Shown piece after piece: positions 1 to 8,932 of a DNA stretch of 64,000 bases. Each line of letters opens with the position of its first letter. The first letter of the stretch is position 1. Made by a program: the position numbers and the translations under genes. Under the pieces are notes generated by a model. It did no database searches. It saw nothing but the letters and a program-made list of their open reading frames with translations, and was not told the DNA's origin. The DNA comes from Paludibacteraceae bacterium (GTDB lineage Bacteria; Bacteroidota; Bacteroidia; Bacteroidales; Paludibacteraceae). The stretch is taken from contig JAFOYE010000003.1 of the NCBI GenBank assembly GCA_017391525.1, positions 42,497 to 106,496 of the forward strand, read 5' to 3'.

Positions 1-1443
1 GCGGATGGCTATTGGTCCATCGTATCCTAGTGCTATGGTCATCATTTCTCGTAGATCATCTGCTGTCATAGGAGCTGCAATAACCATATTGGGGATAGGA
101 CGTAAATATGCCAAGTCCAACAGACCATGATGAGTTGCTCCGTCGTTACCTACGATGCCCGCACGATCTATGCAGAAGACCACAGGGAGTTTAGGTAATG
201 CAACGTCATGGATTATGTTGTCGTAGGCTCGTTGGAGGAAACTGGAGTAGATGTTGCAGTAAGGTTTGAGTCCTGCTTTTGCCATACCTGCTGAGAATGT
301 AACAGCATGACCTTCCGCGATGCCTACATCAAACACACGTTCTGGTAATTCCCTTTGCATAATATTCATGCTGCAACCACTTGGCATAGCAGGAGTGACT
401 CCTACGATATTAGCATTGTTTTTGGCGAGGGTAAGTAGTTGTTCGCCAAAAACATCTTGCCATAATGGCTCTTGTTGTTTGTCAGAATTAGTTTTTCGTG
501 TGCCGGTTTCTATGCTAAATTCACCTGGTGCGTGCCAGGTTGTTTGGTCGTTCTCTGCTGGCTCGTATCCTTTGCCTTTTTTGGTGATAATATGCAATAC
601 TTTAGGCCCTTGGTAGTCTTTGATTTCTTTAAAAATACGAACAAGATCTTTAACGTTATGTCCATCTGCAGGACCAAAGTAGCGTATGTTGAGGCCTTGG
701 AAAATATTATTTTCTTGCTTGCTGAGTACGGCTTTGATGTTATTGGTTAGATGGAGTATTCTTTTCTTTTTGTTATCGTTGATTAAGCGGAGCTTCTTCG
801 CAAATTTATACAATCCCCATCTCCATTTATTATATCTTTTGCTGGTTGTGATGTCAACCAAATACTGTGTGAATCCTCCTTTAATAGGATCGATGGCCAT
901 ATTGTTATCGTTGAGCACAATCAGAAGGTTGTTCGGTGTCATAGAGGTGTTGTTGAGTCCTTCAAATGCTAATCCACCTGTCATTGCACCATCACCAATG
1001 ATAGCAACCACGCGTCTATTACTAAGATCTTCTTGTTTGTTAATTTGATGGCCTATTTCCATACCTAAAGCTGCGGAAATACTATTGCTAGCATGTCCTG
1101 CTATAAAGGCGTCGTATTCGCTTTCTGCGGGGGTAGGGAATGGAGCTAATCCCTTGAATTGTCGGTTGGTATGAAAACGTTCTTTACGTCCGGTCAATAT
1201 TTTATGTGCATATGCTTGATGGCCGACATCCCACGTTAATAAGTCGTTGGGTGTATCAAAAACATAATGTAAGGCTACAGTCAGTTCTACTGTACCTAAC
1301 GAAGAACCTAAATGTCCTGGGTTGTGACTGAGTTCTTGTATGATAAAGTCTCGAAGTTCTGCGCAAACATCAGGTAATGCATCAATAGGCAACTGCTTGA
1401 GGTCGCTAGGAAATAATATTGTATCTAAATATTTGTAGTCCAT
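1..1443 (-). CDS. dxs: 1-deoxy-D-xylulose-5-phosphate synthase, C-terminus cut by window edge
   Basis: Makes 1-deoxyxylulose 5-phosphate from pyruvate and glyceraldehyde 3-phosphate with thiamine diphosphate, the first step of the MEP isoprenoid pathway, in the cytoplasm. The 481 visible residues start at [19 protein letters not shown]. They include [10 protein letters not shown] near residue 42, the ThDP motif GDGAMTGG near 150 followed by NDNNMAID near 176, and the second-domain motif [13 protein letters not shown] with the catalytic Glu. Family members are about 620-640 residues, so roughly 150 residues lie beyond base 1. A TTG-N20-TAACTTTG promoter lies just upstream, so it appears to be transcribed alone. 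Identification is secure. Confidence 0.97.
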   Translation of the reverse strand, partial: MDYKYLDTILFPSDLKQLPIDALPDVCAELRDFIIQELSHNPGHLGSSLGTVELTVALHYVFDTPNDLLTWDVGHQAYAHKILTGRKERFHTNRQFKGLAPFPTPAESEYDAFIAGHASNSISAALGMEIGHQINKQEDLSNRRVVAIIGDGAMTGGLAFEGLNNTSMTPNNLLIVLNDNNMAIDPIKGGFTQYLVDITTSKRYNKWRWGLYKFAKKLRLINDNKKKRILHLTNNIKAVLSKQENNIFQGLNIRYFGPADGHNVKDLVRIFKEIKDYQGPKVLHIITKKGKGYEPAENDQTTWHAPGEFSIETGTRKTNSDKQQEPLWQDVFGEQLLTLAKNNANIVGVTPAMPSGCSMNIMQRELPERVFDVGIAEGHAVTFSAGMAKAGLKPYCNIYSSFLQRAYDNIIHDVALPKLPVVFCIDRAGIVGNDGATHHGLLDLAYLRPIPNMVIAAPMTADDLREMMTIALGYDGPIAIR

Positions 1444-1511
1444 TCTTTATCTGCAGACTCTATTGTGAGAGTGATTTTTTTTGTTTTAATAGTTGAAAAC
1501 TATTCAGCCTG

Positions 1512-1543
1512 CAAAGTTACAACAAAATTAGCAATTATGCAAA
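1512..1543 (-). promoter_or_regulatory. promoter of dxs
   Basis: Read on the minus strand: TTTG, 20 bases, TAACTTTG. This matches the Bacteroidota housekeeping pattern (TTG-N20-TAnnTTTG) and lies about 70 bases before the dxs start. Confidence 0.75.
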
Positions 1544-1573
1544 TAAAAACGCAGAAACTTGAATTTCTGCGTT
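1540..1573 (-). terminator. terminator after the histidine kinase gene
   Basis: AACGCAGAAA pairs perfectly with TTTCTGCGTT around a 6-base loop. On the minus strand it is followed by TTTTTATTT. It sits 40 bases after the histidine kinase stop and upstream of the dxs promoter, so it separates the two units. Confidence 0.8.
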
Positions 1574-1613
1574 AATTTGTGGTCTTTTAATAATTTATGT
1601 GGTAAGGAGTATC

Positions 1614-2405
1614 TTATTGTGTATTGTTAATTCTTGCTCTTCGAGCTAATGAGAATTGAAATTCTAATCCGCCTTCTATCCTATTTTGTGCGCTGATAGT
1701 TCCCTCGTGAAATAAAACTGCATGTTTGACGATACTTAATCCTAATCCTGTTCCACCAGCTTTGCGACTTCGTCCTTTATCGACTCGGTAAAAACGCTCA
1801 AATAAATGTGGTAGGGCTTCTGCGTTGACACCTGGTCCATTATCTACTATTGAGAAATAGATATGTGCAGGATCTTGATTGGTGCATTGAATATGAATTT
1901 GTGCGTTTTCTACATAATTCAGTGCATTATCCACTATGTTGTGGAAAATGGAGTATAGCAAAGTGTAATTACCTGATATGATGAGGTGTTTGGGGACGTC
2001 GTGGGTGATGCAAGCTCCTAACTGTGAGGCTCTCAAAGATAGATCTGCTACCACATTATCAACGATTGTGTATATATCTACTTCTAAACGGTTGTAGAAG
2101 GTAGAGTGTTCGTCTAATTTGTTGATGGTAGAGATGTCTTCTACTAGATTGCTTAAGCGACCTGCTTGATGGTAAGCTCTCTCTAAAAATTGCCTGCGTT
2201 GCGTTTCGGGCATATCTGGATGCATCAAAATAGTCTCTAATGCACCTCTAATACTAGCGACAGGTGTTTTTAACTCATGAGAGATATTTTCGGTAAGAAT
2301 TTGTCGTTGTTGTTCTCTAGCTTGATGTAGTTTGCGCTTGTGTATAAAATAAGCAATGATAGCGATGAGAATACAGATGATACATATGATAGTCCAGATA
2401 TTCAT
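1614..2405 (-). CDS. sensor histidine kinase without a periplasmic sensor domain
   Basis: A 263-residue transmembrane kinase that should autophosphorylate and pass phosphate to the response regulator encoded 35 bases upstream. One membrane helix covers residues 3-20. The H-box NISHELKTPVAS has its phospho-acceptor His at 43, then an N-box (VDNALNYV, near 150), DNGPGV, and the G2 box GTGLGLSIVKHA near 220. This is the PhoR/HisKA-HATPase_c architecture reduced to a membrane anchor plus catalytic core, with no PAS, HAMP or extracytoplasmic domain. Such short kinases often sense through a partner or the membrane; nothing here says what the signal is. Confidence 0.93.
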   Translation of the reverse strand: MNIWTIICIICILIAIIAYFIHKRKLHQAREQQRQILTENISHELKTPVASIRGALETILMHPDMPETQRRQFLERAYHQAGRLSNLVEDISTINKLDEHSTFYNRLEVDIYTIVDNVVADLSLRASQLGACITHDVPKHLIISGNYTLLYSIFHNIVDNALNYVENAQIHIQCTNQDPAHIYFSIVDNGPGVNAEALPHLFERFYRVDKGRSRKAGGTGLGLSIVKHAVLFHEGTISAQNRIEGGLEFQFSLARRARINNTQ

Positions 2406-2440
2406 AGATGGGGGATGTTATAGTGTGCCGATGTTAGTGG

Positions 2441-3151
2441 TTAGTTTTCAAACATATAACCATATCCCGACTTAGTGATGATATGTTTACCATAGGGACC
2501 TAATTTGCGGCGTAGATGGGTGATATGTACATCTACGGTTCGCTCTAATACGAAGCCATTGTCATCCCATACTTCATCGAGAAGTCGTTGGCGGGATAGT
2601 ACTTGTCCGCGGTGTGTTAGTAGGTAGCAGAGTAGGTCTATTTCTTTGCGAGTAATGGTGACAGGTGTTCCATCAACTGTTAGAGACATGTCATTCTTGT
2701 TGATGCTGACCCCTAAGTATTCTACGACATTTTCATTGGTAGATGTATTGTCAATAGGTAGTGGGTTTGGGTCGTAGTTCGTACGTCGAATCACAGCTGC
2801 AGTACGGGCTAGTACTTCAGAAATATGGAACGGTTTGGTGATATAGTCGTCTGCTCCTAGGCTAAATCCTTGTAAGATATTGGCCTCCGTGCTAAGTGCT
2901 GTTAGGAAGATGACAGGTGGAATATGCATCTGTTGTTCTTGCATATAGCGTATCATATCAGTACCAGACATTTGGTCCATCATTACGTCTAGCAAAATGA
3001 GATGGATCTTGTGTTGTGTGATTTGTAAAAAATGTAGTGCTTCTTCTGCGGAATGTGCAACAAAGGTTTGATAACCTGCTTGTTGCAATGAATACGCAAG
3101 AATCATGCAGATATCATCTTCGTCGTCGACTATAAGAATGGTGTGATTCAT
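2441..3151 (-). CDS. OmpR/PhoB-family response regulator
   Basis: DNA-binding partner of the kinase that follows it. The receiver domain (residues 1-120) has the acidic pocket VDDEDD, phospho-acceptor Asp55 in LLDVMMD, and the conserved Lys in DDYITKPFH near 106. The C-terminal winged helix (about 140-236) contains RKEIDLLCYLL and the recognition region RTVDVHITHLRRKLG, typical of the OmpR/PhoB group. Length 236 is normal. A TTG-N20-TACTTTTG promoter lies 20 bases upstream, so regulator and kinase form one operon with the regulator first. The target genes cannot be inferred. Confidence 0.95.
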   Translation of the reverse strand: MNHTILIVDDEDDICMILAYSLQQAGYQTFVAHSAEEALHFLQITQHKIHLILLDVMMDQMSGTDMIRYMQEQQMHIPPVIFLTALSTEANILQGFSLGADDYITKPFHISEVLARTAAVIRRTNYDPNPLPIDNTSTNENVVEYLGVSINKNDMSLTVDGTPVTITRKEIDLLCYLLTHRGQVLSRQRLLDEVWDDNGFVLERTVDVHITHLRRKLGPYGKHIITKSGYGYMFEN

Positions 3152-3170
3152 AATTATAACATTTAGCGCA

Positions 3171-3201
3171 CAAAAGTACTACTTTTTTCTTATATACACA
3201 A
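3171..3201 (-). promoter_or_regulatory. promoter of the response regulator-kinase operon
   Basis: Minus strand TTG, exactly 20 bases, TACTTTTG; predicted start point a few bases before the regulator ATG. Confidence 0.75.
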
Positions 3202-3220
3202 TAGAGAATTTATTCTTCAC

Positions 3221-3254
3221 AAAAAATTAACAATCCAGCCGTTATCGGTTGGAT
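3221..3254 (-). terminator. terminator after the dipeptidase-DUF2520 operon
   Basis: ATCCAACCG pairs with CGGCTGGAT (one G-T pair, 4-base loop) and on the minus strand runs into TGTTAATTTTTTG, 8 bases after the DUF2520 stop codon. Confidence 0.7.
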
Positions 3255-3261
3255 CGTAATG

Positions 3262-3972
3262 TTATGAACGTTTTTGAATTTGTTCAGAAAGTAATTGATA
3301 TATTTGCCGTTGTTCTTCGTTGGCAAGTATAGTTTTGTGGTGAGTCATCACATTTTCATCTCCTCGACGAGCAGGGCCAGTTTGTGCTTCCCGTGGCGAT
3401 AGTGTATGTATTTTGGCAGCAGTTTCGTCTATCAGTGGTAGTAAAGCAGTGAATGGGATATGTGTCCCAGATAACTGTTCTGCTGCTAGGGTATACATTA
3501 GATTGGTGAAATTGCATGCATATACTCCAGCTATATGTAATCGCTCTCGATCATACTGTGTGGTTTCGTATACATGGCTTGTGATGGTTAGCGCTAATGA
3601 ATATACTGCGCTTATGTCATCTATTCCTTTAGCTTCAAAAAATACGGGTATTTTGGAGAAGTCTTCGATGATATGGTTCTTGCTGAATGTTTGGAAGGGA
3701 TAGAAAACGCCTGCATGAGGTTTATCTGGCCCAAATACTGACATGGACATACTACCTGAAGTGTGTAGATGTAGTGCTTTCTCTTTGCCTGTTACTTTTG
3801 CTGCAACTTCGGTTAGTGCTTCATCCTTTACAGAGTAGATATACACATTTGCTGATGGCAATGTATCTAAATTTTCTCTGCTGCTAACCATTTGACAATC
3901 AACACCCTTTTTGCGAAATGCGTATTCTAGATTGGTAGCTACATTTCCTCTTCCAATGATGACGATTTTCAT
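3262..3972 (-). CDS. Rossmann-fold DUF2520-type oxidoreductase-like protein
   Basis: 236 residues. The N-terminus MKIVIIGRGNVATNLEYAF is a Rossmann dinucleotide-binding glycine motif (GRGNVA) like that of F420/NADP-dependent reductases. HTSGSMSMSVF and HAGVFYPFQTFSK in the middle and a C-terminal helical domain match the DUF2520 family often found beside M20 peptidases or HAD phosphatases in Bacteroidales. It follows the dipeptidase gene by 10 bases and shares its terminator, so the two are co-transcribed. The substrate is unknown; the nucleotide-binding role is inferred from the fold. Confidence 0.85.
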   Translation of the reverse strand: MKIVIIGRGNVATNLEYAFRKKGVDCQMVSSRENLDTLPSANVYIYSVKDEALTEVAAKVTGKEKALHLHTSGSMSMSVFGPDKPHAGVFYPFQTFSKNHIIEDFSKIPVFFEAKGIDDISAVYSLALTITSHVYETTQYDRERLHIAGVYACNFTNLMYTLAAEQLSGTHIPFTALLPLIDETAAKIHTLSPREAQTGPARRGDENVMTHHKTILANEEQRQIYQLLSEQIQKRS

Positions 3973-3982
3973 ACGCGCTAAC

Positions 3983-5353
3983 TTATTTTTGGGATTGTAA
4001 TGCTTGGTAGAATTCCGATACAGCTACGATACCATTTTCCCATACCTCGAGATCCATAGATTCGTTAGGGGAGTGGATAGCATTTTTCTCTAAACCAAAT
4101 CCCATAAGGATAGTTTTGACACCTAAAATCTGTTCAAAGCTACTAATGATCGGTATACTACCTCCTCGTCGTGCTGCTAAAGGACGTTTGCCAAAGGCTA
4201 CCTCAAATCCATGTTCGGCAGCTTTGTATGCGGGTATATCTATAGGACAAACATATCCTTGTCCTCCGTGCATAGGAGTCACTTTCACACGTACACCAGC
4301 AGGCGCTATGCTTTGTATATAGTCTGCAAATGCTTGACTTACTTTCTCGTGATCTTGATTGGCAACTAGTCGGCAACTAACTTTGGCATATGCTTTGCTT
4401 GGTAATACTGTTTTGCTGCCTTCTCCAGTGTATCCTCCCCATATACCACAAATGTCGAATGAAGGGCGGCAGGAGTTTCGTTCTAGGGTAGAGTAACCTT
4501 CTTCGCCGAAAGTACAATCTACATCGATAGCTTGACAGTATGCTTCTTCGGAGAATGGAATCTGCTTGATCATATCTCGTTCGCCTTGTGGAATAGGTAG
4601 CACGTCGTCGTAGAAGCCAGGAATAGTGATACGACCTTTGTCATCTACCACTTGTGCTAACATTTCGGTCAGTGCGTTGATTGGGTTTTTCACTGCTCCT
4701 CCAAAGTGTCCACTGTGTAGATCGCGATTAGGACCAGTAACTTCTATTTCCCAGTATGCTAATCCTCGCAGTCCGGTGGTGATAGAAGGGGTATCTTTGC
4801 CAATCATAGAGGTATCGCTTACGAGGATAATATCGCAGGCGAGTAGCTCTTTGTGCTCTTTGAGGAAAGCGTCTAGACTAGGGCTGCCAATCTCCTCTTC
4901 TCCTTCGAAGATAAACTTCACATGGCAGTTCATCAATCCGTTTTTGACTAGATACTCAAAAGCTTTAACTTGTATCATAGCTTGCCCTTTGTCATCGTCT
5001 GCGCCACGTGCATAGAGACGACCGTCACGAATATTTGGTTCCCATGGGTTTGAATGCCATAGTTCGAGTGGTTCTACTGGCATTACATCGTAATGGGAAT
5101 AAACCAATACGGTGGGGGTATTGGGTGATGAGGTTAGAGGCGAGTATTCTGCATACACGAATGGATGCCCTTCTGATGGCATTATCTGGGCTTTTTGTGC
5201 TCCTGCTTCTAGTAGAAGTTCGCACCAACGCTCAGCGCAACGAAGCATATCATCTTTGTGAACAGGTTGACAGCTGACACTAGGAATACGAATAAGACTA
5301 GCCCACTCCTCAAGGAAGCGGTCTCGATTATCTGCAATATAAGTACGAATCAT
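3983..5353 (-). CDS. M20-family dipeptidase
   Basis: A 456-residue zinc metallopeptidase expected to cleave dipeptides in the cytoplasm. Metal and catalytic residues are visible: the HxD of YSHYDVMPVEP near residue 91, ADDDKGQ, the catalytic EE in FEGEEEIGSPS, the Asp of ILVSDTS, and the final His in NAIHSPNES near the C-terminus. The internal dimerization domain begins near 215 (DLHSGHFGGAV). No signal peptide is seen. It is first in a two-gene unit with the DUF2520 protein. It starts 25 bases downstream of the putative 6S-like RNA, so some transcription may read through from there. Confidence 0.94.
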   Translation of the reverse strand: MIRTYIADNRDRFLEEWASLIRIPSVSCQPVHKDDMLRCAERWCELLLEAGAQKAQIMPSEGHPFVYAEYSPLTSSPNTPTVLVYSHYDVMPVEPLELWHSNPWEPNIRDGRLYARGADDDKGQAMIQVKAFEYLVKNGLMNCHVKFIFEGEEEIGSPSLDAFLKEHKELLACDIILVSDTSMIGKDTPSITTGLRGLAYWEIEVTGPNRDLHSGHFGGAVKNPINALTEMLAQVVDDKGRITIPGFYDDVLPIPQGERDMIKQIPFSEEAYCQAIDVDCTFGEEGYSTLERNSCRPSFDICGIWGGYTGEGSKTVLPSKAYAKVSCRLVANQDHEKVSQAFADYIQSIAPAGVRVKVTPMHGGQGYVCPIDIPAYKAAEHGFEVAFGKRPLAARRGGSIPIISSFEQILGVKTILMGFGLEKNAIHSPNESMDLEVWENGIVAVSEFYQALQSQK

Positions 5354-5378
5354 AATGTGTGATATATGTTTTTCAATA

Positions 5379-5577
5379 AAATTGCTGCACCGCTGTTACG
5401 CGAGAAAACTCCTAATAAACAGGATTTGAGGAGTACAGACCCTTTGTAATCTAACTGCCTCATCGCTACAACCCGAAGGCTGATCTCGGCGGAGAGTATT
5501 AGCACGCCATTGGAAAAGCACCTACCTCGTAAGATAAAATTTGTTGAGTTTTCCGGTCTCTAAGCAGTGCAGCAATA
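5379..5577 (-). ncRNA. putative 6S-like regulatory RNA
   Basis: A 284-base gap holds a roughly 197-nt segment whose two ends pair: ATTGCTGCAC with GTGCAGCAAT, extended by TGCT/AGCG (14 bp, one wobble). After a 9+9 base internal loop, GAAAACTC pairs with GAGTTTTC. The interior is a large loosely paired bubble plus short hairpins such as GGCG-CGCC. Size, end pairing and bubble fit 6S RNA, and a 6S family (6S-Flavo) is known in Bacteroidota. A promoter-like TTTG-N23-TTCTTTG places the start within a few bases of the predicted 5' end, and the closing stem is followed by TTTTATT like a terminator. The structured RNA is well supported; the 6S identity is inference. Confidence 0.55.
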
Positions 5578-5581
5578 TATT

Positions 5582-5617
5582 CAAAGAACGATAGTCGTAT
5601 ATTCAATAGTACAAATA
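5582..5617 (-). promoter_or_regulatory. promoter of the 6S-like RNA
   Basis: Minus strand TTTG (5612-5617 region), 23 bases, TTCTTTG, then 7 bases to the predicted RNA 5' end. Both spacing and -7 box are weaker than at other promoters here. Confidence 0.45.
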
Positions 5618-5637
5618 CTGTGCCACTATTGTTCTTA

Positions 5638-7065
5638 TTAAATTCTCCATGCTAATGTGCATACAAAGCGGTGAGTATTTGTGTACACGTTGGTCGCTTG
5701 ATTTTGATGTTCAGTGGCGTACTGATGTAGGAGTTGCCAACCATATTGGTATGCTACTCCAACCACTAGGAAGTCATTTCTATAGCCTAATCCTGCACTT
5801 GCATATTGAGAGGATTGTGTAAAGCGATAGTCGGTGTCTGTTCTAATAGAATTGTAAGATAGTTCTACTTTTCCATCTGGTTTAAATGTGGATTCGTAGA
5901 CGTATCCAGCGTTTAGGTACCATCCTTTGGCCACTTGAGCCTCTAAACCAGCTCGTAGTGTATGTATGTCATCCATTGGACTATAGTCTAACTCTCTATC
6001 GCGCAATGCGTGTGCGTAGTCATATTGTAGCGAGAGCATGCCGTGGTTCTTTAATTGGAATGCCACGCTTGCGCTACTACGTAGTGGTGCTGCATATTTT
6101 GTACTGATCGCTCCACTCGCGGGTGTGAGTATCTCGTATTCTTGACTATTGATCTTGCTGTATACATCACCTTCTGTTTGTACCGACGTGGATAGTACTG
6201 TAGGTGTGTGGAAGGAAGCTCCAAGACGTAACCATTGGGTGGGACGAGCGATGAGTCCAAAACTTGCGTTTACACCAACACCTGATACATGGAAAAGAGA
6301 TTTGAGTTCAGCGGACTGTAATCTGTTGGTTTCGTACAGCGAGAATCGTTTGGTATATGTGATCGTCGGCACATTCACGCTGAGTCCGATATACCATTGG
6401 TTGTTGATGTTGCCCGCCCATGACACGGTGTAAAGGTCTGAAGAACCACTTTCGCTAACGATGAGTTCGCCGTTGTTGAAATTCACGGCTGGTATCCATT
6501 GATTGTCCGCTACGGGATCAATTAAATATCCGTCATATGCTAGAATGCTTAACCAACCTATCTCATTGTTGTCCCAAATATTATCTATTCCCATGTCTGC
6601 TTCTGACAGTCCATTGGTTTGGGTGCACATCGTTTGTAGCATTCCTGTATTGTGTTCGTCAATGTGTACCTCTCGCTTGTAACTGTGCAGTCTATTGATG
6701 TTGACCATGAGGTTGCTATATATCAGTCCTCTTTGCTTTTCATGACGACCACTTGCCCAGATAGCTGATATTTGTGGTACTGTGAAGCGTGATGTTTGAT
6801 AGATAGTATTGGTGTTAGTTTGTAGTGTTTGGTCTAGTGTTTCTTCGACGCTTACGCTTATTTCGCTGCGGCGGTATAGACCCAATCCAGCAGGGTTGTC
6901 CATAGCTGCACTAGGATCGCCACCAATGGCAGTCATAGCGCCGCCCATACCCACGTACCGGGCAGTACCGGTAGGAGTACGTTCTGCAAAACGTTGTACA
7001 TCTTGGCCATATGCTATAGGCGATAAGCTGTAGGCGAGGAGCAATATGAATAGAAACTTTTTCAT
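5638..7065 (-). CDS. OmpP1/FadL-type outer membrane beta-barrel protein
   Basis: 475 residues with a signal peptide (residues 1-20, ending AYGQ). The N-terminal signature ARYVGMGGAMTAIGGDPSAA followed by NPAGLGLYR is that of OmpP1/FadL/TodX-like transport barrels and PorV-like proteins. The remainder is alternating amphipathic strands ending in an aromatic-rich strand (FVCTLAWRI). It probably sits in the outer membrane as a channel for hydrophobic or other small compounds; the substrate is not visible. Its ATG overlaps the stop of the upstream 74-residue gene by 4 bases (ATGA), implying translational coupling. Confidence 0.85.
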   Translation of the reverse strand: MKKFLFILLLAYSLSPIAYGQDVQRFAERTPTGTARYVGMGGAMTAIGGDPSAAMDNPAGLGLYRRSEISVSVEETLDQTLQTNTNTIYQTSRFTVPQISAIWASGRHEKQRGLIYSNLMVNINRLHSYKREVHIDEHNTGMLQTMCTQTNGLSEADMGIDNIWDNNEIGWLSILAYDGYLIDPVADNQWIPAVNFNNGELIVSESGSSDLYTVSWAGNINNQWYIGLSVNVPTITYTKRFSLYETNRLQSAELKSLFHVSGVGVNASFGLIARPTQWLRLGASFHTPTVLSTSVQTEGDVYSKINSQEYEILTPASGAISTKYAAPLRSSASVAFQLKNHGMLSLQYDYAHALRDRELDYSPMDDIHTLRAGLEAQVAKGWYLNAGYVYESTFKPDGKVELSYNSIRTDTDYRFTQSSQYASAGLGYRNDFLVVGVAYQYGWQLLHQYATEHQNQATNVYTNTHRFVCTLAWRI

Positions 7066-7286
7066 TTCCTTGTAATGCGCATGCGTATTGTGTCAGATTG
7101 TTGTGTAGTATCCTCTAGGAAGATGAATTCTCGCATGTTTCTATCATATACGGGTGTGGTGTTTACCACAGTGTCTACCTGTGGCCAATAATATGCATCG
7201 TCCACCAATTTATCTTTGGTAGATTGACCGTATGCCCATCCTATCAATGACAGTGCAGTTATACCTATGATGATACTTCTCCTCAT
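7062..7286 (-). CDS. small secreted protein of unknown function, coupled to the porin gene
   Basis: 74 residues starting with a signal peptide (MRRSIIIGITALSLIGWAYG) and followed by a short polar segment with many Asp/Thr. No family is recognised. It ends inside the start of the OmpP1-type gene (4-base overlap), so both are made from one message, and it may be exported with or act on that barrel. The signal peptide plus the coupled overlap make it likely to be a real gene despite its size. Confidence 0.65.
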   Translation of the reverse strand: MRRSIIIGITALSLIGWAYGQSTKDKLVDDAYYWPQVDTVVNTTPVYDRNMREFIFLEDTTQQSDTIRMRITRK

Positions 7287-7334
7287 TGTCTTATCGTCTT
7301 GGTTGCGACCGTTCTAGTTTAGTTCGCTTACCAT

Positions 7335-8321
7335 TTAATGGCGGAATCCAATGATCTCTCTTACTTCGCGGATTGTTTTCTCTGCGCTAGCTGCGGCAGC
7401 TTCTGCACCTTCTCTTGCAACTTTGGTGAGGTATTCGTCGTTGTTTTTGAAATCGATGATACGTTCACGGATAGGTGCGCAGAAGGCATTGATGTCGGCT
7501 GCTAGTTGCTTTTTCATATCGCCATAACGGATGGCCATATTGTTGTATTGGTCGTTGAAGTAGTCGTAGGTGTCTGGTGTAGAAACCAATGCCATCAGTG
7601 TGAATAGGTTTTCGATTGGTTCTGGTTTCTCTTGATTGAGCATAGTAGGTCCCGCATCTGTGACAGCACGCATCACTTTCTTCTTGATGGTAGCTTCATC
7701 ATCGCAGAGGTAGATTGCGTTGCCTTCGCTCTTACCCATCTTGCCGCTTCCGTCTAGTCCAGGAACCTTGACTGCTTTGTCGCTGAAGTGGAAAGATTGT
7801 GGTTCCTTGAAGTACTCAATATTGTAGATACGGTTGAAGCGACGTGCAAACAACCGTGCCATCTCCATGTTTTGCTCTTGGTCTTTACCTACAGGTACTT
7901 TATCTGCTTTGTGTACCAAGATGTCAGCAGCCATTAAGGCAGGATAGGTTAGTAGTCCAGCGTTTACGTTATCTGGTTGCTTGCGTGCTTTCTCTTTGAA
8001 AGATGTGACGCGCTCTAGCTCACCGAGATAAGCGTTCATATTGAGGTATAGATATAACTCCAATACTTGTTTTACGTCGCTCTGTACGTAGATAGATGCT
8101 TTTTGTGGGTCAATGCCACAGGCTAGGTATTCTGCCAAGATAGTTTTGACGGATGTACGTAGGTTCTCTGGTGTTGGGTGAGTGGTCAGTGAGTGCCAAT
8201 CAGCAATGAAGAACATACAATCATACTCCTCTTGCATTTTTACAAAACTCTTTACTGCACCAAAATAATTACCCAAGTGCAGGTTACCTGTTGGGCGAAT
8301 ACCGCTGATTACTTTTTCCAT
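7335..8321 (-). CDS. trpS: tryptophanyl-tRNA synthetase
   Basis: Charges tRNA-Trp in the cytoplasm. 328 residues, normal for class I TrpRS. The HIGH-equivalent GNLHLGNYFG is at residues 12-21, DWHSLTTHP near 42, and KMGKSEGNAIYL (KMSKS loop) near 194. The bacterial-type sequence AGLLTYPALMAADILVHKAD is present in the Rossmann core. It lies 20 bases after the Lrp gene on the same strand and is probably co-transcribed with it. Confidence 0.97.
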   Translation of the reverse strand: MEKVISGIRPTGNLHLGNYFGAVKSFVKMQEEYDCMFFIADWHSLTTHPTPENLRTSVKTILAEYLACGIDPQKASIYVQSDVKQVLELYLYLNMNAYLGELERVTSFKEKARKQPDNVNAGLLTYPALMAADILVHKADKVPVGKDQEQNMEMARLFARRFNRIYNIEYFKEPQSFHFSDKAVKVPGLDGSGKMGKSEGNAIYLCDDEATIKKKVMRAVTDAGPTMLNQEKPEPIENLFTLMALVSTPDTYDYFNDQYNNMAIRYGDMKKQLAADINAFCAPIRERIIDFKNNDEYLTKVAREGAEAAAASAEKTIREVREIIGFRH

Positions 8322-8341
8322 TATATTTTTATCTTTTATCT

Positions 8342-8812
8342 CTAAACTACATTAATAGGTAAGGTTCGATGTATACGTTGATCGAGGGCAGTGAGTGTCT
8401 CGGTGTTGGATACTCCGTGGATGCCTTGTAGCTTGTTGCTCAACAAGTCCATGAGGTGCATATCATCGCGAGCGTACAATTTAATCAACATAGAATAGGT
8501 ACCCAAAGTGAAGCGACTCTCTACTACCTCTGGTATCTTCTCCAATTCTTCGCTTACTTCATGATACATACTTCCTTTCTCTAGTGTTAATCCCACGTAG
8601 ACGCATAGGTTGTATCCCAATGCTTTTGGATTAACGGTATAGCCAGAACCAGTGATTATACCATTGTCGAACATTTTTTGTACACGTTGGTGTACAGCAG
8701 CACGACTGATACCTACAACCTCTGCCACGTCCTTGAATGGAGTGCGAGCGTTTTGGGTGATGACTTGAAGGATCTTGCGATCAATATCATCAATTTTGTC
8801 TACGAATTCCAT
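8342..8812 (-). CDS. Lrp/AsnC-family transcriptional regulator
   Basis: 156 residues. An N-terminal winged helix-turn-helix (about 8-60: IDRKILQVITQNARTPFKDV, then GISRAAVHQRVQKM) is followed by an alpha-beta RAM domain (about 70-150) that usually binds an amino acid. The order Lrp-trpS suggests that amino-acid supply may be the input. It is transcribed divergently from the O-methyltransferase gene from overlapping promoters, so autoregulation that also affects the neighbour is plausible but unproven. Confidence 0.93.
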   Translation of the reverse strand: MEFVDKIDDIDRKILQVITQNARTPFKDVAEVVGISRAAVHQRVQKMFDNGIITGSGYTVNPKALGYNLCVYVGLTLEKGSMYHEVSEELEKIPEVVESRFTLGTYSMLIKLYARDDMHLMDLLSNKLQGIHGVSNTETLTALDQRIHRTLPINVV

Positions 8813-8864
8813 GGTTTTTTATCTATATTATGTGTTTTTAATATTTAATGTATCATTTTGACTG

Positions 8865-8912
8865 CAAAATTAGTATATTTTTTGCACATATGCAAGTTTT
8901 TTTGTAATTTTG
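8865..8912. promoter_or_regulatory. overlapping divergent promoters of the Lrp and O-methyltransferase genes
   Basis: Minus: TTG (8893-8895), N20, TAATTTTG (8865-8872). Plus: TTG (8882-8884), N20, TAATTTTG (8905-8912). The two -33 boxes lie in one near-palindrome TTGCACATATGCAA, so both promoters cannot easily be occupied at once. The plus start point falls after 8912, fixing the methyltransferase start at 8933. Confidence 0.75.
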
Positions 8913-8932
8913 CAGTCAAAATAGCATTTTTT

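Noticed and set aside
5381-5577. SRP RNA, tmRNA or a tRNA cluster in the structured gap
   Set aside because: No SRP GGAA-loop motif, no tRNA-like ends or T-loop sequence, and the length is wrong for tmRNA.
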